A program made the translations under genes and the position numbers. Below the pieces are notes generated by a model that ran no database searches, had not been told where the DNA came from, and saw only the letters and a list, made by a program, of their open reading frames with translations. From CAVSZB01 sp964420395 (GTDB lineage: Bacteria; Krumholzibacteriota; Krumholzibacteriia; LZORAL124-64-63), in the NCBI GenBank assembly GCA_964420395.1, contig CAYQTJ010000001.1, positions 1-64,000 of the forward strand: a stretch of DNA of 64,000 nt. The letters run 5' to 3'. This document shows positions 53,591-61,348 of the stretch, piece by piece. The number at the start of each line of letters is the position of its first letter. Position 1 is the first letter of the stretch.

Positions 53591-53809
53591 CTGAACATGA
53601 AGAGCCGGAATCATGGCGGAAATCACACGCCTCCCGCGGCCGGACCGCGATCGCGCGGCGCCGACGACGCGGGGCTTCGATAATCCACGACCATTCTCGT
53701 TGCGGTTTGACGGTCCTGCCGTAGCGTGGTGGGGCTGGCCGGTCGGGGGGGCGCGGCCGGCGCGCTGCCGCCCCGTGACCTTTCCGCCGCCGGCCGGCCA
53801 GGAGGGACC

Positions 53810-55477
53810 TTGCTCGAATTGAGGGGATCGCTCGCGGGCCGGGAGATCCGCGTGCCGCTGCGGCCGGGCCGGCACCGCCTCGGCCGGGCGCCGCTCAACG
53901 ACATCGTGCTCGATGACCGTTCGGTCTCGCGGGAGCACGCCGAGATCGCGGTCGGGGAGCACCGCGCGTCGGTCCACGACCTCGGCAGCAAGAACGGCAC
54001 CTGGCTGAACGACCTGCCGGTGACCGAGCCGGTGCCGCTCGCCCGCGGCGACCGTCTCAGCCTCGGCTCGGTCCTGCTGACGGTCGCGTCGGACACCGGC
54101 GAAACGACCCTGGGCCGGACCCTCTTCGCCGATTCGCTCGCCGGGCCGATCGGGCCGGGGGCGGAGCTGTCCGTGGTGGCCGCCTCGCGGGTCAGCCTCG
54201 ACCAGGTGAGCGTGTCGCCCGCCTCGCTGCCCGAGGGCGATCGCCTGCTGATGAACGCCCTGACGAAGGTCGGGCAGTTCCTCGTCCTGCCGAGCCCCCT
54301 GAACGAGACCTGCGACCGCCTGCTCGGCCTGGTGGAGCAACTGGTGCAGGCGCGGCGGTACCTGCTCCTGCTCTCGCGGGAGGACGGCAGGGACTTCACG
54401 GTCTTCGCGTCCCGCCCGGCGCAGACGTCGCACGCGTCCAACCTCATCCTCAGCCGCACGCTCCTCGACACCGTGCTCGAGGGCCGGGAGGCGCTGGTCC
54501 TCAACGACGCGCCGTCTGACGCCCGCTTCAGCGCGCACGAGAGCATCGTGGCCTCGCGGCTGCGCTCGGCGATGGTCGCGCCGCTGGTCGACAGCGAGCG
54601 GGTGATCGGCCTGCTCTACGCCGACAGCGACGATCCCTCGGCGCGCTACGACTCCGAGAAGCTGCGCCTCTTCTCGTTCCTGGCCAACCTGATCGCGGTG
54701 AAGATCGCCAACGCGCGCCTGCTCGAGCTCAAGGCGGAGAAGGACCGCATGGCGCGCGAGGCCGCGGCCGCGGCGCAGGTCCAGCGCCACCTGCTGCCGA
54801 CCACGCGGCCCGAGGTGCCCGGCTACGACATCCTGGCCCGTCAGATCCCCTGCTACGAGGTGGGGGGGGACCTGCACGACACGGCGGTGCTCGACGACGG
54901 GCGGGTGGTGGTGGTCGTGGGGGACGTGACCGGCAAGGGGATGGGGGCGGCGCTGCTGATGTCCAACACGCTGGCCGCGCTGCGGGTGCTCTACACCGAG
55001 CCGGGCGCGCTCGAGACGGTCGTGGAGCGGGTGCACCGCGAGCTGCTGCAGGCGTCGGACGACATGCACTTCGTGACGCTGTTCATCGGCGTGCTCGATC
55101 CGCGGGAGCACCGGCTGACCTACGTCAACGCGGGGCACAATCCGCCGATCCTGCTCGGCGCCGCCGCCGCCCCCCTCCGGCTCACGCCGACCGGCCTGCC
55201 GCTCGGCCTGATCCCCGGGGCGGTCTACCGGAGCGCGGAGGTCGACCTCCCGCCGTCCGCCCTGCTCTGCATCCACACCGACGGCATCCCCGAGGCGGCG
55301 CTGGGCGAGGAGTTCTACGAGGACGAGCGCCTGATCGCCACGCTGCGCAACGGCCGCGCCGGTCCGATCGAGACGATCGCCGAGGCGATCGTGGGCGACC
55401 TGCGCGCCTTCCTGGGCGAGGCCCCCTTCGACGACGACGTCACCTTCCTGCTCGTGCGGCGCGGCGACGCGGCCTGA
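53810..55477 (+). CDS. FHA-GAF-PP2C (SpoIIE-type) serine phosphatase
   Basis: 555 residues from a TTG at 53810, chosen because AGGAGG precedes it by four bases; the in-frame ATG at 53726 would add 28 residues without domain content. FHA domain at ~20-90 (GRAPLNDIVLDD, SVSREHAEI, DLGSKNGTWLND), GAF at ~150-310, then a linker helix with AQVQRHLLPTTRPEVPGYD and the SpoIIE PP2C domain (YEVGGDLHDTAVLDDGR, GDVTGKGMGAALLMSN, VNAGHNPPILL, HTDGIPEA). In YEVGGDLHD the usual metal Asp is followed by LHD rather than the common YYD. The FHA domain implies docking to a phosphothreonine partner, often a Ser/Thr kinase, which is not in the window. Confidence 0.9.
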   Translation: MLELRGSLAGREIRVPLRPGRHRLGRAPLNDIVLDDRSVSREHAEIAVGEHRASVHDLGSKNGTWLNDLPVTEPVPLARGDRLSLGSVLLTVASDTGETTLGRTLFADSLAGPIGPGAELSVVAASRVSLDQVSVSPASLPEGDRLLMNALTKVGQFLVLPSPLNETCDRLLGLVEQLVQARRYLLLLSREDGRDFTVFASRPAQTSHASNLILSRTLLDTVLEGREALVLNDAPSDARFSAHESIVASRLRSAMVAPLVDSERVIGLLYADSDDPSARYDSEKLRLFSFLANLIAVKIANARLLELKAEKDRMAREAAAAAQVQRHLLPTTRPEVPGYDILARQIPCYEVGGDLHDTAVLDDGRVVVVVGDVTGKGMGAALLMSNTLAALRVLYTEPGALETVVERVHRELLQASDDMHFVTLFIGVLDPREHRLTYVNAGHNPPILLGAAAAPLRLTPTGLPLGLIPGAVYRSAEVDLPPSALLCIHTDGIPEAALGEEFYEDERLIATLRNGRAGPIETIAEAIVGDLRAFLGEAPFDDDVTFLLVRRGDAA

Positions 55478-55493
55478 GCGCGGGTCTCGCCGG

Positions 55494-56381
55494 TCAGGGC
55501 GGGGAACCGTCCGCCGGGTCGGCCGGCGCGAGGCCGGCGGGCGACGGCAGCTCGCCCAGGCGCGTCACGACCCGGGCCTGCGGCAGGGCCGCGGCCACGG
55601 TCGGGGGCGCCGCGGCGCGGCCGCCCACGATCAGACGGGCGCCGACCTCCAGCGCCGCCGCGGCCACGGGGGCGGCGCTGTCCGCCAGGCTCGCGCCGGC
55701 CGGCAGCGCGGACACGCTCAGCCAGCAAAGCCGCGGGCGCAGGCGCCGGGCCGCCGCGGCGAGCTGGTCGGGCGGCAGCCCGCAGCCGCAGTTGATGGTC
55801 CGCCATCCCAGCTCGCGCAGCCCCAGTTCGACCATCGCGTTGGGCAGCGTGTACGGGTCGCCCGCGAACGTGCCGCCCAGCGCCATGGGGGCGTCCCCGG
55901 CCGGCGCGGGCAGCACGTGGCGCAGCTCGTGCAGCAGGCCGAGGGCGATCTCGCAGCCGCGCCGCTCCTCGTACACCTCCAGCGCCCCGTGCTGCCACCG
56001 CTCGCCCAGCGCCGCGAACGCCGGCGCGATCGCCTCGTCGCAGAGGTCGCCCAGGGTCAGGCCGCTCAGGTAGAGGTTGAGGGCCAGGCCGCGGAAGCGC
56101 TCCTCCTCGCCGCCGGCCAGGGACTCGATCATCTCCCGGCGCGTCCGCGAAACCACCACCCGCCCCTGCGCCACGGCCGAGGGCAGGCCGAGCAGCTCGG
56201 GGTGGGGCAGCGGGTGGCCGCTCTCGCGCAGGTACTGTACGACGCCGCTGAGGGTCAGCCGCCGGTGCCCTCCCGGCGTGCGCACCGATGGCAACAATCC
56301 CTTGTCGCACCACCGCTTCAACGAGGCCTCGCTGACGCCGATCGCGCGCGCCACCTGCCGCGGGGAGAGCTGCTCGGTCAT
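55494..56381 (-). CDS. MerR-family regulator of CarH/LitR architecture with degenerate B12 site
   Basis: 295 residues. The N-terminal MerR HTH is clear (LSPRQVARAIGVSEASLKRW, then PSVRTPGGHRRLTLSGVVQYL). A helical cap follows (~75-155) and then a Rossmann-like B12-binding domain (~163-290). In CarH the cap has W-x9-EH and the Rossmann domain a DxHxxG-type His that binds cobalt. Here the cap has Trp129-x9-Glu139-Arg140, and the His position reads GDPYTLP (Tyr177). Cobalamin binding is therefore doubtful. It is divergent from folE, with repeated operator-like sites across both promoters, so it probably represses itself and the folE group. Confidence 0.88.
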   Translation of the reverse strand: MTEQLSPRQVARAIGVSEASLKRWCDKGLLPSVRTPGGHRRLTLSGVVQYLRESGHPLPHPELLGLPSAVAQGRVVVSRTRREMIESLAGGEEERFRGLALNLYLSGLTLGDLCDEAIAPAFAALGERWQHGALEVYEERRGCEIALGLLHELRHVLPAPAGDAPMALGGTFAGDPYTLPNAMVELGLRELGWRTINCGCGLPPDQLAAAARRLRPRLCWLSVSALPAGASLADSAAPVAAAALEVGARLIVGGRAAAPPTVAAALPQARVVTRLGELPSPAGLAPADPADGSPP

Positions 56382-56408
56382 GTCGCCCTTTCCGTTCCGT
56401 TTGGATGA

Positions 56409-56446
56409 TATGAACGAATTTTAATGCAAAAGGGGCAGATCGGCAA
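56409..56446 (-). promoter_or_regulatory. promoter and operator of the MerR regulator
   Basis: On the minus strand, TTGCCG (56441-56446), 17 bases, TAAAAT (56418-56423). Operator copy A, TATGAACGAATTTT (56409-56422), covers the -10 and start site, which suggests autorepression. Confidence 0.7.
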
Positions 56447-56493
56447 GGCGTTTTCGCCACGGCGGGCGCCACGGGCACACGCGAAAAGCGTAC

Positions 56494-56505
56494 AAATTGT
56501 TCATA
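56494..56505. promoter_or_regulatory. operator-like copy B (inverted)
   Basis: AAATTGTTCATA, the reverse complement of TATGAACAATTT, lies midway between the two divergent promoters. It differs from the other copies by one base. Confidence 0.5.
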
Positions 56506-56534
56506 AAGAACAGCTTACGTCGAAAGGGAAAGGA

Positions 56535-56559
56535 TATGAACGATTTGCACGAATTTACA
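56535..56559. promoter_or_regulatory. operator-like copy C (two half-sites)
   Basis: TATGAACGATTTG (56535-56547) is followed by CACGAATTTACA (56548-56559) in direct order, ending just before the folE -35. Confidence 0.6.
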
Positions 56560-56560
56560 C

Positions 56561-56589
56561 TTGACGGACCGGAGAGGCTTCGCTATCTT
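56561..56589 (+). promoter_or_regulatory. folE promoter
   Basis: TTGACG (56561-56566), 17 bases, TATCTT (56584-56589); start near 56596, leader about 31 bases. It is flanked by operator copies C and D. Confidence 0.75.
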
Positions 56590-56601
56590 GGCTGTGGTCG
56601 A

Positions 56602-56616
56602 TTTGAACGAATTTGG
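56602..56616. promoter_or_regulatory. operator-like copy D, overlapping the folE ribosome-binding site
   Basis: TTTGAACGAATTTGG contains the same ten bases (GAACGAATTT) as copy A. It lies just after the folE start site and touches the GGAGG at 56615-56619. Confidence 0.6.
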
Positions 56617-56626
56617 AGGTTGGACG

Positions 56627-57250
56627 ATGATCATGAAGCAGGCAGGGATGGTCGATCCCGCGAAGCCGGACGCAGCCACGCCGGAGGTCGTGGACATGCC
56701 ACGCGCGGAGGCAGCGGTGCGCGAACTGCTCGCCGCGCTGGGCGAGGACCCCGACCGGCCGGGGCTGCTCGACACGCCGCGCCGCGTGGCGCGGATGTAC
56801 CGGGAGCTGTTCGCCGGCATCCAGGCCGATCCGCGACCGCACCTGCTGCGGACGTTCGACGAGGCGCACGAGGAGATCGTCCTGGTGCGCGACATCGATT
56901 TCTCCTCCCTCTGCGAGCATCACCTGCTGCCGTTCATGGGGCGGGCCCACGTGGCTTACCTGCCGCGCAGCAAAGTCGTCGGGCTGTCGAAGCTGGCGCG
57001 CACCGTGGACCTGTTCGGGCGCCGCCCGCAGGTGCAGGAGCGGATGACCGCGCAGATCGCCGACGCGCTCATGGAGCACCTCGAGCCGCACGGCGCGATG
57101 GTGGTCCTGGAGGCCGAGCACCTCTGCATGCGGGTGCGCGGCGTGGCCAAGCCGAACGCCGTGACGGTCACCTCGGCCGTGCGCGGCGCCTTCAAGGACA
57201 GCCCCGCCGCGCGCGCCGAGGCGATGGCGCTGCTCCAGCGGCGGAGCTAG
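56627..57250 (+). CDS. folE: GTP cyclohydrolase I
   Basis: 207 residues from the ATG at 56627, seven bases after GGAGG; an upstream in-frame start at 56561 would lie inside the promoter. It has the zinc and catalytic motifs SSLCEHHLLPFMGRAHVAY and GLSKLARTVDLFGRRPQVQE, and HLCMRVRGVAKPNAVTVTSA. It converts GTP to dihydroneopterin triphosphate for folate or tetrahydropterin. The operator-flanked promoter and MerR neighbour indicate inducible expression, as for light-controlled folE genes that supply pterin/folate cofactors of photolyase-type proteins. Confidence 0.95.
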   Translation: MIMKQAGMVDPAKPDAATPEVVDMPRAEAAVRELLAALGEDPDRPGLLDTPRRVARMYRELFAGIQADPRPHLLRTFDEAHEEIVLVRDIDFSSLCEHHLLPFMGRAHVAYLPRSKVVGLSKLARTVDLFGRRPQVQERMTAQIADALMEHLEPHGAMVVLEAEHLCMRVRGVAKPNAVTVTSAVRGAFKDSPAARAEAMALLQRRS

Positions 57251-57388
57251 CGGACGAGGGGCCGCCTCCCCGCGCGGGCGGCCGACGGGTGGTGGATGGG
57301 ATGGGAGCGCGGGTCCGGAAGTCGCGGCGGGGTCGGCGCAGCCGGCCTCCGCTCTAAAGAAGCACAACGATCCTCCTGGAGGCCTGAC

Positions 57389-57910
57389 ATGATGAAGTTC
57401 CAGAAACTGTCGATCGCCGCCCTGACCGTGGCCTGCGCGCTGGGCGGTGTCGATGCGGCTCACGCGGGCGGCAACGGCGCGAAGCCGAAGGAGGCCGCCG
57501 TCGCGGCCGAGACGCAGGACATCGTCGCCACGGCTGTCGCCGCGGGCTCGTTCAAGACGCTGGTGGCCGCGGCCCAGGCCGCGGGCCTGGTCGATCTGCT
57601 CAAGAGCGAGGGGCCGTTCACGGTCTTCGCGCCGACGGACGAGGCGTTCGCGAAGCTGCCCGCCGGCACCGTCGAGGCGCTCCTGAAGGACAAGGCGAAG
57701 CTGAGCACGATCCTCACCTATCACGTGGTTCCGGGCAGGGTGCTGGCCGCGGACGTGGTGAAGCTGAAGGAGGCGAAGACCGCCGAGGGGCGTTCCGTCG
57801 CCATCGATGTGAAGGACGGCGTGAAGGTCGGCGGCGCGACGGTGGTCAAGACCGACATCCTGTGCACGAACGGTGTCATTCACGTCATCGACAGCGTACT
57901 GCTGCCGTAA
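57389..57910 (+). CDS. secreted fasciclin-domain protein
   Basis: 173 residues from the ATG at 57389, close behind a GGAGG; a second ATG is adjacent. Signal peptide to about residue 24 (DAAHA). The single fasciclin (FAS1) domain shows GSFKTLVAAAQAAGLVDLL, GPFTVFAPTDEAFAKLP, the TYHVVPGRV H-box and ATVVKTDILCTNGVIHVIDS. Such proteins act in surface adhesion or stress and often sit in light/oxidative-stress groups. The 138-base gap after folE has no obvious promoter, so read-through from folE is likely. Confidence 0.93.
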   Translation: MMKFQKLSIAALTVACALGGVDAAHAGGNGAKPKEAAVAAETQDIVATAVAAGSFKTLVAAAQAAGLVDLLKSEGPFTVFAPTDEAFAKLPAGTVEALLKDKAKLSTILTYHVVPGRVLAADVVKLKEAKTAEGRSVAIDVKDGVKVGGATVVKTDILCTNGVIHVIDSVLLP

Positions 57911-57929
57911 CGCAAGGAAAGGGACTATC

Positions 57930-58169
57930 ATGAAGACGATGGACATCCTGGTGGCCGTGCTGGTCGTGGTGGGAGCCCTGAACTGGGGACTCGTGGGCGC
58001 CTTCCGTTTCGATCTGGTCGCCACCCTGTTGGGTGACGGCACGATGGCGGCCCGCGCGGTGTACGTGCTGGTGGGGCTCGCGGGCCTGTTCCAGGCGGCC
58101 AGCTGGAAGGCGATCCAGCGGCGCTGGGGCGGTGCGATGACGCCGGTGCCGCTGCGGGCCGCGCGGTAG
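57930..58169 (+). CDS. DUF378 small membrane protein
   Basis: 79 residues from the ATG at 57930 with AAGGAAAGGG upstream, 19 bases after the fasciclin gene. Two hydrophobic helices, with the DUF378 signature VGALNWGLVGAFRFDLVATLLG and a second helix AVYVLVGLAGLFQAA. Function is unknown; the family often accompanies fasciclin or stress genes. Confidence 0.88.
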   Translation: MKTMDILVAVLVVVGALNWGLVGAFRFDLVATLLGDGTMAARAVYVLVGLAGLFQAASWKAIQRRWGGAMTPVPLRAAR

Positions 58170-58190
58170 CGCGACGGCGGCAGGGGCGGA

Positions 58191-58249
58191 CCCCGCGTCG
58201 CCGACGCGGGGCGATCACGAGGGCGGCGGCCTCTCCGGAGGCCGCCGCC
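58191..58249 (+). terminator. double hairpin after DUF378
   Basis: CCCCGCGT (58191-58198) pairs with 58204-58211 (loop five). GGCGGCGGCCTC (58222-58233) pairs perfectly with 58238-58249 around the tetraloop TCCG. No U-run follows, so termination efficiency is uncertain, but the stems plausibly end the folE-fasciclin-DUF378 transcript. Confidence 0.5.
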
Positions 58250-58329
58250 GCCGGGTGACGGTCGCCTGGTGAGACCACCTCGTCGGGGTCGGAGGAGATC
58301 GGCGGTCTGGGGCACGGCCGAAGCGGGTG

Positions 58330-58405
58330 TTGAACACACGGATCGAAGCCCGGCCAGCCCCGGGTTGCAGCAGCGGGCCTTTGCGGCTTCGATCCTTGTG
58401 TTCAA
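58330..58405. repeat. 21-bp inverted repeat in the leader of the SDR/DUF2867 gene
   Basis: 58330-58350 (TTGAACACACGGATCGAAGCC) pairs with 58385-58405 with a single mismatch; the loop is 34 bases. It lies 62 bases before the ATG at 58467. It could be an operator, a cruciform or an mRNA structure. No U-run follows. Confidence 0.7.
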
Positions 58406-58466
58406 GGGCCGACTTCTGGCGGCACGTGTGGGCGTCGTGGCGCCGGCCACGGCGAAAGGGGGCGGC

Positions 58467-59960
58467 ATGGCGAGTCCGACGCTGAGGAACGGGGAGCGCG
58501 GCGCCGAGGGTAGCCCGCTGATCCTGCTGACCGGCGCCACGGGGTACGTCGGCGGCAGGTTGCTCGACACCCTGCAGACGGCCGGCGCGCGGCTGCGCTG
58601 CCTGGCGCGCCGGCCCGCGCACCTGGCCGGACGCGCGGCCGCCGGCACGGAGGTCGTCGAGGGCGACGCGCGCGACGCGTCCGCGCTGCGCCGGGCCCTG
58701 GCCGGCGTGCACACCGCCTGCTATCTCGTGCACTCGCTCGGCGAGGGGCGCGACTTCGCCGCGCACGAGAGAGAGGGGGCCGCCCGTTTCGCCGCCGCCG
58801 CGCGGGAGGCGGGGGTGCGCCGCATCGTCTACCTGGGGGGCCTGGGGCGCGGGCCCGGGCTGTCGCCCCACCTGGCCAGCCGGCAGGAGGTGGGGCGGGT
58901 GCTCGCGGCGGGCGGCGTGCCGGTGGTCGAACTGCGCGCGTCGATCATCATCGGCTCGGGCAGCCTCTCGTTCGAGATGATCCGCGCGCTCGTGGAGAAA
59001 CTGCCGTTCATGATCGTGCCGCGCTGGGCCTCGCTCCGGGCGCAGCCGATCGCGATCGAGGACGTCATCGCCTACCTCCAGGCCGCGCTGACCCGGGCCG
59101 ATGTCCCGGCCGGCATCTACGAGATCGGCGGTGCCGACCGCGTCACCTACCTCGACATCATGCGGGAGTACGCCCGGCAGCGCCGGTTGCGGCGGGTCAT
59201 GCAGCCGGTGCCGGTCCTGACGCCGCGGCTGTCGGGCCTGTGGCTCGGCCTGGTCACGCCGGTGCAGGCGCGCGTCGGGCGGCAGCTGGTGCTGAGCCTG
59301 ACCAACGAGACCGTCGTGACCGACGACGCCGCGCTGCGACGGTTCGCGGTGAGGCCGCGCGGACTGCGGGAGGCGATCGCGCGGGCGCTCGCCAACGAGG
59401 ACCGCGAGTTCGCGCTGACGCGCTGGACCGATGCGCTGTCGTCGCATCCCCCGGTCGCCGGCCGGGCAGGGCGCCGGTTCGGCCACCGCTTCGTCGATTC
59501 GCACGTGCGCCGCGTGGGGGCCGCTCCGGCGCGGGCCTTCGCGCCGGTGACCCGGCTCGGCGGGCGGACCGGCTGGTACTTCGGCGACTGGCTCTGGCGC
59601 CTGCGCGGCTGGCTCGACCTCTGCGTGGGGGGGCCGGGCCTGCGGCGCGGCCGGCGCGATCCGGTCGACCTGCGGGTCGGCGACAGCCTCGACTTCTGGC
59701 GGGTGGAGGCGGTCGAGCCGGGCCACCTCCTGCGGCTCGCGGCCGAGATGCGCCTGCCGGGCCGGGCCTGGCTGCAGTTCGAGGTGGTGCCCGACGGCGC
59801 CGGCTCGCTGATCCGCCAGACCGCCCTGTTCGACCCGCTCGGCCTGGGCGGTCTGCTCTACTGGTACGCCCTCTATCCGCTGCACGCGGTCATGTTCCGC
59901 GGCATGCTGCGGGGGCTGGCGGCGGCCATCGCGCCGGAGCCTGCGCCGCCGCACGCCTGA
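58467..59960 (+). CDS. SDR-family epimerase/reductase fused to DUF2867
   Basis: 497 residues from the ATG at 58467 (AAAGGGGG site); the frame is open far upstream across the inverted repeat, without protein-like content. N-terminal NAD(P)-binding domain: LILLTGATGYVGGRLLDTL, CYLVHSLGEGRDFAAHE and RIVYLGGLG. The C-terminal ~150 residues are DUF2867 (GWYFGDWLWRLRGWLDLCVGG, FDPLGLGGLLYWYALYPLH). This fusion is a known member of CarH/LitR-type light-responsive gene sets in proteobacteria, which links it to the MerR regulator here. The substrate is unknown. Confidence 0.88.
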   Translation: MASPTLRNGERGAEGSPLILLTGATGYVGGRLLDTLQTAGARLRCLARRPAHLAGRAAAGTEVVEGDARDASALRRALAGVHTACYLVHSLGEGRDFAAHEREGAARFAAAAREAGVRRIVYLGGLGRGPGLSPHLASRQEVGRVLAAGGVPVVELRASIIIGSGSLSFEMIRALVEKLPFMIVPRWASLRAQPIAIEDVIAYLQAALTRADVPAGIYEIGGADRVTYLDIMREYARQRRLRRVMQPVPVLTPRLSGLWLGLVTPVQARVGRQLVLSLTNETVVTDDAALRRFAVRPRGLREAIARALANEDREFALTRWTDALSSHPPVAGRAGRRFGHRFVDSHVRRVGAAPARAFAPVTRLGGRTGWYFGDWLWRLRGWLDLCVGGPGLRRGRRDPVDLRVGDSLDFWRVEAVEPGHLLRLAAEMRLPGRAWLQFEVVPDGAGSLIRQTALFDPLGLGGLLYWYALYPLHAVMFRGMLRGLAAAIAPEPAPPHA

Positions 59961-59983
59961 AGAACCCGTCTGGCAATGGTCGA

Positions 59984-61348
59984 TCAGCCGCCGCGCGCGG
60001 CCCGGCCCATGGACCAATGGCCCGACTCGAACCACACGGCGCGCGGCAGCCATTCGCGCTGCAGCCAATCCTGACGCGGGAAGCCCCTGAGCGCGGTGAC
60101 GGAGTCAGGCCAGGTCTGCGCCACGGATATCACGCGATCCGAAGGTTGCACGCGCAGGGGATGCAGGTTCATGTCCATGGTGACGATCGCGCCCAGGCCA
60201 TCGACTCCGACGCTGACCGCGATTCGGGTGGCGCCATCCGATTCCCTGAAGACCATCAGGTCGGTGGCCTCGATGCGCCTGCGTTGGAGCAGGGTCATGT
60301 ACGGCTCGCCGAATTGCGGCAGGACCAGGCGGAAGCGGGCCGAGTCGGGAATCGCGGGATTGCCGCCGGCCAGGGAGTCCTGCGCCACGCCCCGCAGGCA
60401 AACATCGTCGAGCAGAATGACCGTCGCGCCCTGGTAGCATGGCTCGTTGTTCGTGCCGGCTGCCAGCAGTTCCTCCCTGCCATCCCCATCGACGTCCTCG
60501 CCGAGCAGATCGTAAAGGTGCCCCTTGGTGTCGTACTGCCCGAGCCGGTGCCCGTCTCGCTCCACCATCACGAGGCTGGATGGGCAGAAGCGACCGTGAA
60601 TGAACAGCAGCGCGAGTTCCGGTGTTCTGTCGCCGTCGATGTCCGTCGCCTCGTTGCGGAAGGCAGTGAAACCGCCGCCGGAATCGAGCAGGTCGGGGCC
60701 GTAGGCGGCTCGGATGCGGTCCTGCGCAGGCGAGATCTCCCAAATCATCCTTCCTGACCGCTCCTCCAGCAGCAGTGTGCGGCCGCCGTCCGAGCCGTCG
60801 CCGCGCAGTCCGACCAGGATGGTGCCGTCATGCCACGGGCTCTCGTCCAGATACTCGATCGTGGCCTTCGCCGAGAAGCGCCAGACGACCTCGCCGCGTG
60901 CATCGTGCGCCACAAGGCCGCCGTTGCCCCGCTCCACCCGGACGCCGCCGGGCCGTGGGCGCAGGGCAAATGCCGCCGCCGCGACCAGCAGCAGGAGCAC
61001 GAGGGCCGCGATCGCGGCCAAACGTCGGCGGGGGTGGGGGCTGGAACCGTTGTCGGTGGCGGCGGGGGGAAGAACCGGGATCGGCAGTGCGTCGTCCGGC
61101 TGCCCCGGCTCCCCCAGCAACTCCGCCAGCGGGATGTCGAGCGCCTTCGCGATGCAGAGCAGGGTCTTCTCGAGAACGCGATCGCGCTTGCCGGCCTCGA
61201 TGGCCTCGACGGTCTTCCGGCTGATGCCGGCCTCATTCGCCAGGTCCGTGGCCGTCATCGCCCGGTTCCGGCGCAAGAGCGGGAGCCGGCCGGGCAGTTC
61301 GGCCCGCCTGATGTCGATGTTGCGATCGCGCTTCTTGGCAGATGTCAT
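59984..61348 (-). CDS. membrane-anchored XRE-type regulator with extracytoplasmic VCBS-like sensor
   Basis: 454 residues. An XRE helix-turn-helix at ~20-80 (ATDLANEAGISRKTVEAIEA, then RVLEKTLLCIAKALDIPLAE), a linker, one transmembrane helix at ~109-128 (LAAIAALVLLLLVAAAAFAL), then about 325 residues outside the membrane. The outer part has two Asp-rich calcium-type loops, TDIDGDRTPELALLF and EDVDGDGREELLAAG, as in FG-GAP/VCBS propellers, and two or more Cys residues. A one-component receptor that senses outside and binds DNA inside is likely. An extended -10 (TGA-TATGCT) is at 61400-61408 on the minus strand. No ribosome-binding site is evident. Confidence 0.8.
   Translation of the reverse strand: MTSAKKRDRNIDIRRAELPGRLPLLRRNRAMTATDLANEAGISRKTVEAIEAGKRDRVLEKTLLCIAKALDIPLAELLGEPGQPDDALPIPVLPPAATDNGSSPHPRRRLAAIAALVLLLLVAAAAFALRPRPGGVRVERGNGGLVAHDARGEVVWRFSAKATIEYLDESPWHDGTILVGLRGDGSDGGRTLLLEERSGRMIWEISPAQDRIRAAYGPDLLDSGGGFTAFRNEATDIDGDRTPELALLFIHGRFCPSSLVMVERDGHRLGQYDTKGHLYDLLGEDVDGDGREELLAAGTNNEPCYQGATVILLDDVCLRGVAQDSLAGGNPAIPDSARFRLVLPQFGEPYMTLLQRRRIEATDLMVFRESDGATRIAVSVGVDGLGAIVTMDMNLHPLRVQPSDRVISVAQTWPDSVTALRGFPRQDWLQREWLPRAVWFESGHWSMGRAARGG

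Noticed and set aside
53098..53724. 208-codon plus-strand frame across the divergent region before the phosphatase
   Set aside because: It overlaps the 5' end of the CBM9 gene and both hairpins, and shows no domain or codon pattern of a gene.
58330..58405. Integron attC site
   Set aside because: The ends do not match the RYYYAAC/GTTRRRY core sites and no integrase or cassette array is present; kept only as an inverted repeat.
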